This document shows positions 61,343 to 64,000 of a stretch of 64,000 nt of DNA, piece after piece. The first letter of the stretch is position 1; the number at the start of each line of letters is the position of its first letter. Source of the DNA: Roseateles aquatilis (GTDB taxonomy: Bacteria > Pseudomonadota > Gammaproteobacteria > Burkholderiales > Burkholderiaceae_C); the NCBI RefSeq assembly GCF_002205645.1, contig NZ_NIOF01000006.1:186001-250000 (forward strand). The letters run 5' to 3'. Both the position numbers and the translations under genes were made by a program. Below the pieces are notes generated by a model, which was not told the origin of the DNA, ran no database searches, and saw nothing but the letters and a program-made list of their open reading frames with translations.

Positions 61343-62122
61343 ATGGAGCCAACGTACACCGCATCTGAACATCTGGATGCGCTCAAGAAGGTCCTGGCCT
61401 TTTTTGGGGCGTCGCCTCAAGCCGGCTTTGATCGCGACCGGTCATTGGCCTTCGTGGCGGCAAGCCGGTACATGAGGGCGTGCATCAAGGCCGGCGTGCC
61501 CTGCGGAGAAGACCCACAAGACCTCGTGCGGGCATTCCTCGTGGCCAATTGGGACTGTCGCACGCCGAGCGTATGGCGTCGGTACAAGCGGGCCCGGCTG
61601 ATCTTGCCGAATGCGCCGCTGAGGATCCCGGTGTCGAAACGCCCGTTGTTGGACTGGGCGGAGGACGGCTGCGTGGAAATGCTGCCATTGGAGGCGGCCA
61701 TCGCCCATGGGCACATCGACCTCTATCGCGAGCTGCTGCGTTGCGATGCGTCGATCAAAGCCGTGCCGAGTCGCCACTGGGTGCAGACACGACGACCGCT
61801 GTCGGTGTTCGGCTTCATCTCGAAAGTGTTGCCGCACAAGGCGTTGATGTGTGAGTTCCGTATGCTCACGGCGATGGCGATGGGCGCGAAGCCCTTGGAG
61901 CTTGCTGTGTTCGGGCAGGACGTCGTCTATTTCCAGGAACTGCTGGCCTATGGCAAACGTATCAGGTCCATTCCTTCGCGGAACTGGGACCTGGGGCGGC
62001 ATGGCACGCCGGACGTCCGTTCCCTGATCCGGTGCCTGGTCCCCAATGCAGCGATGCGCGACGCGTTCCTTGACCTGATGGAGCAGGCGCTTCGTGGCGC
62101 GCAGATATCCAAGGACTTCTGA
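61343..62122 (+). CDS. Hypothetical protein with weak ankyrin-like stretch
   Basis: 259 residues from ATG 61343 with GAGGTG before it. No family is recognised. Two repeated elements are visible: LPLEAAIAHGHIDLYRELLRCDASIKAVPSRHWVQTRRP near 112-150 and LELAVFGQDVVYFQELLAYGKRIRSIPSRNWDLGRHG near 188-225, so the protein consists partly of a duplicated unit with the shape of an ankyrin helix pair. It lies ahead of the helicase gene on the same strand. Confidence 0.55.
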   Translation: MEPTYTASEHLDALKKVLAFFGASPQAGFDRDRSLAFVAASRYMRACIKAGVPCGEDPQDLVRAFLVANWDCRTPSVWRRYKRARLILPNAPLRIPVSKRPLLDWAEDGCVEMLPLEAAIAHGHIDLYRELLRCDASIKAVPSRHWVQTRRPLSVFGFISKVLPHKALMCEFRMLTAMAMGAKPLELAVFGQDVVYFQELLAYGKRIRSIPSRNWDLGRHGTPDVRSLIRCLVPNAAMRDAFLDLMEQALRGAQISKDF

Positions 62123-62275
62123 TCGCGTCGATGCGCGCTCCTTGACGCCGAAGCGTCCCCGGCGCTGCACCGTCGGTGGTGCTGTGGTGAACGTGCCAGA
62201 GCGCCCGCAGTCAGGACGGCGGGTTGAACACGCAAGAGTGCATTTGAGGATGACCTCCAACTCCCTGGAGGTCGC

Positions 62276-64000
62276 ATGTCCAAGCGCACTGAATGCACCG
62301 AGAACAGTTCTTCGCTGGGGCGACAGCCGCTGCTGTCCCTCGACGAATGCCGGCAGATCGCCGCCGTGTTCGACGGCACGACGGCCTGCATCGACGCGTT
62401 GCTGGCGCACTGGTCGGCCCTCCGGCCGGGCGTCAAGCGCCACACGATCATCAATGCCGCGAAGCGCGGCGGCTACACGACCACCAAGGACCGCCGGGCC
62501 TGGACCCCCGAGGAGGATAGGTTCCTGGAAGCCAATTGGCACAAGATGTCCGGCGACGCGGTGGCCTCAGCCCTGGGGCGCAGCTTCACCTCCGTCAACC
62601 TGCGCCGCAAGCGCATCGGCATTTCACGCTACGACGGCGACGAGCTGACGATCCGGGACCTGGAGGGGCTCACGCAAATCGATCACCGGCAGTGGCAGGA
62701 GTTCATCGCGCGCGGCTGGCTCAAGGCTCGGCAGCGCGGGCGGCGCAACGGCGCCGTGCCCATCACGTACGTCACCCTCAACGCCGTGCGCGCGCTGCTT
62801 GGCGACCATCCCGAGATCTACGACTACCGGCGCGCGCCACAGGCGACGGTCGCCGCGCTCGAGCTTCATCGACTGGCGGAGCCGCCGTTGTGGAAGCGGG
62901 TCGTGTGCCGTTCTGCATCATGGCGTGAGCAGGTGAAGCCCACGCCCTTGGGGCGCACCGTGACCCACGGACCTGCCGCGATGGCGATGCGCGTGCACTC
63001 ATTCCGTCAACGCTCATGCGCGGATGAGGGCGGCACCTCGTTCTGGGCGCCTTTGTACGCGTCGCCATGCTGCCCTCGCTGCGGCTGCCAAGTGTCGCGT
63101 TATGCCGATGACGGCATCTTCACGGATCTCGATCCTGGCAGCGACGAGGTCATCGACATCCAGGCCCGCAAACTGGGACTGCGTTGGCGTGACGGAAAGC
63201 TGCACGACGCGGCGGGAGGCGTCGTGAGCGACCGTGACATCCTGGCGGCACTCTTCAGCGCAGGCCGGCGCGCGGCCAGGTCGATCCAGGCCTTCGAGAA
63301 GCTGCTGGATGCGGGCCTCAGCCTGGTCCAGCCCCGGCCCGTCGCCCCCCATGTTCTTCTGGACAACATCCTTGACCTGGAGTTGAGGCCCGATCAGGAG
63401 CGCGCGCTCGCGAGCTTCGTGCGCACCGGCTCCATGACCGCCGCACACGCAATGAGCTTCGGCAAGAGCACGCTGGGCATGACGGCGATGACCCGCATCG
63501 CGGGCCGTCATCTGCTCATGGTCGATACGCAGCTACTGCGCGAGCAGTGGATTGAGAAGCTGTCGGCCCTGGCGCCGCGCGTCGAGGTCGCGCACCGCTA
63601 CAAGCCGTCCAAGGACCTGGTCACCGTGTTCGACCGGGAAGGGCGCGAGCGCTGCGTGATCGAGATCTACAGCTACCAGACGCGGGCCAAGCTGGACGGG
63701 AGCTGGGTGGTCGGCTGCTTCGACGAGGTGCACCGGCTGCCGGCTGCGCTCGCACACCGTCATGCCTTCGCCAGAACCCAATACCGCATCGGCTTGTCGG
63801 CAACGCCGGACCTGCGATGTGACGGTCGCGGTGTCTTCGTCTCGAGGATGACGGGCGCGCTGGTCGGTGACGATTGGGGCGAACAGATGGACAGGGGGGT
63901 GGTCAAGCGCATTCCCGTCAAGGTCCTGCTGGTGGAGAACCGCGAGCACAAGCACCAGGTCGTCGGGGAACTGCTGCGCCGGCACGACTCGGTCGTCGTG
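62276..64000 (+). CDS. SF2-type helicase with SANT/Myb-like N-terminus (3' partial)
   Basis: The frame is open from ATG 62276 (GGAGG 5 bases upstream) to the window end, 575 codons so far. A SANT/Myb-like helix set is near residues 73-115 (RRAWTPEEDRFLEANWHKMSGDAVASALGRSFTSVNLRRKRIGI). A Cys cluster (CCPRCGC) near 264-270 may bind zinc. Helicase motifs follow: Walker A-like SFGKST near 394, motif Ia-like LLMVDTQLLREQW near 412, DEVH near 484, and SATP near 509. This is the XPB/DEAH-like SF2 pattern, with a poor Walker A (AMSFGKS for GxGKS). It probably unwinds or translocates on DNA and may act with DUF1173 in the mobile module. Confidence 0.8.
   Translation, partial: MSKRTECTENSSSLGRQPLLSLDECRQIAAVFDGTTACIDALLAHWSALRPGVKRHTIINAAKRGGYTTTKDRRAWTPEEDRFLEANWHKMSGDAVASALGRSFTSVNLRRKRIGISRYDGDELTIRDLEGLTQIDHRQWQEFIARGWLKARQRGRRNGAVPITYVTLNAVRALLGDHPEIYDYRRAPQATVAALELHRLAEPPLWKRVVCRSASWREQVKPTPLGRTVTHGPAAMAMRVHSFRQRSCADEGGTSFWAPLYASPCCPRCGCQVSRYADDGIFTDLDPGSDEVIDIQARKLGLRWRDGKLHDAAGGVVSDRDILAALFSAGRRAARSIQAFEKLLDAGLSLVQPRPVAPHVLLDNILDLELRPDQERALASFVRTGSMTAAHAMSFGKSTLGMTAMTRIAGRHLLMVDTQLLREQWIEKLSALAPRVEVAHRYKPSKDLVTVFDREGRERCVIEIYSYQTRAKLDGSWVVGCFDEVHRLPAALAHRHAFARTQYRIGLSATPDLRCDGRGVFVSRMTGALVGDDWGEQMDRGVVKRIPVKVLLVENREHKHQVVGELLRRHDSVVV

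Noticed and set aside
60758-61420. 220-codon minus-strand frame across the gap
   Set aside because: It overlaps two well-supported plus-strand genes and has no recognisable similarity.
1-64000. CRISPR arrays, tRNA and rRNA genes
   Set aside because: No regularly spaced repeats and no tRNA or rRNA sequence was recognised.

Overview
The window is high-GC DNA with the coding style of a betaproteobacterium, most likely a Burkholderiales of the Rubrivivax/Leptothrix/Roseateles type. This is inferred from a PEP-CTERM sorting tail, long high-GC reading frames, a class of copper nitrite reductase fused to cytochrome c, and an NsrR/FNR-controlled denitrification cluster. No rRNA, tRNA or CRISPR array was seen.

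Region 1 (1-14.2 kb) looks like ordinary chromosome. It holds the end of a TonB-dependent receptor, a small two-gene unit (unknown protein plus HEPN-like protein), a PEP-CTERM protein, a secreted PHP-type phosphoesterase with its own terminator, and a tight operon (PpiC-like isomerase, HupE/UreJ membrane protein, 2OG-Fe(II) oxygenase-like protein, membrane-fused spermidine synthase-like protein). BLUF, DUF3592 and EcsC-family genes follow on the minus strand.

Region 2 (14.2-31.6 kb) is an accessory mosaic. It has an orphan PrtN-like activator, a NirD/L-like protein, a half-size carbamoyltransferase-like protein, an FNR/Dnr-type regulator with a perfect FNR box, a hybrid histidine kinase with an OmpR-type regulator, stress and nucleoid genes (Rnk-like, Usp, H-NS-like), and small enzymes (M24 peptidase-like, GGCT-like, fRMsr). 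Two related histidine-kinase tail remnants flank a LysR gene. A HEPN-like gene overlaps a large tyrosine recombinase, which is followed directly by a truncated LysR tail.

Region 3 (31.6-40.9 kb) is a nitrite/nitric oxide reduction cluster, all on the minus strand: nirK (with C-terminal cytochrome c), nirV, a SCO1-like gene, then DUF2249 and norB (quinol type), then nsrR, a MIP18-family gene, a membrane protein, nnrS and a SirB2-like gene. The nirK and DUF2249-norB promoters share one layout: an FNR-type box upstream of a 21-bp NsrR-type palindrome. The nsrR gene lies in the cluster and an FNR-type regulator lies 17 kb away, so the circuit looks self-contained. No nitrate or nitrous oxide reductase is present in the window.

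Region 4 (41-58 kb) begins with a 1662-residue DNA methylase-helicase typical of conjugative elements, with a hairpin leader and a strong terminator. Next come a nitrobindin-like protein, a frameshifted MscS channel, cbpA/cbpM, and a signalling block. In that block a kinase/receiver pair diverges from an operon of NarL-type regulator, CPBP protease, TonB receptor, periplasmic binding protein and histidine kinase. A CZB-domain gene ends it.

Region 5 (58.1-64 kb) looks like the edge of another mobile module: a recombinase-like protein without its catalytic residues, a DUF1173 protein, a GntR-type regulator, an unknown protein and a helicase that runs off the window. A 21-bp direct repeat (15558-15578 and 46349-46369) brackets about 31 kb including the denitrification genes and may mark an insertion or a repeat family.
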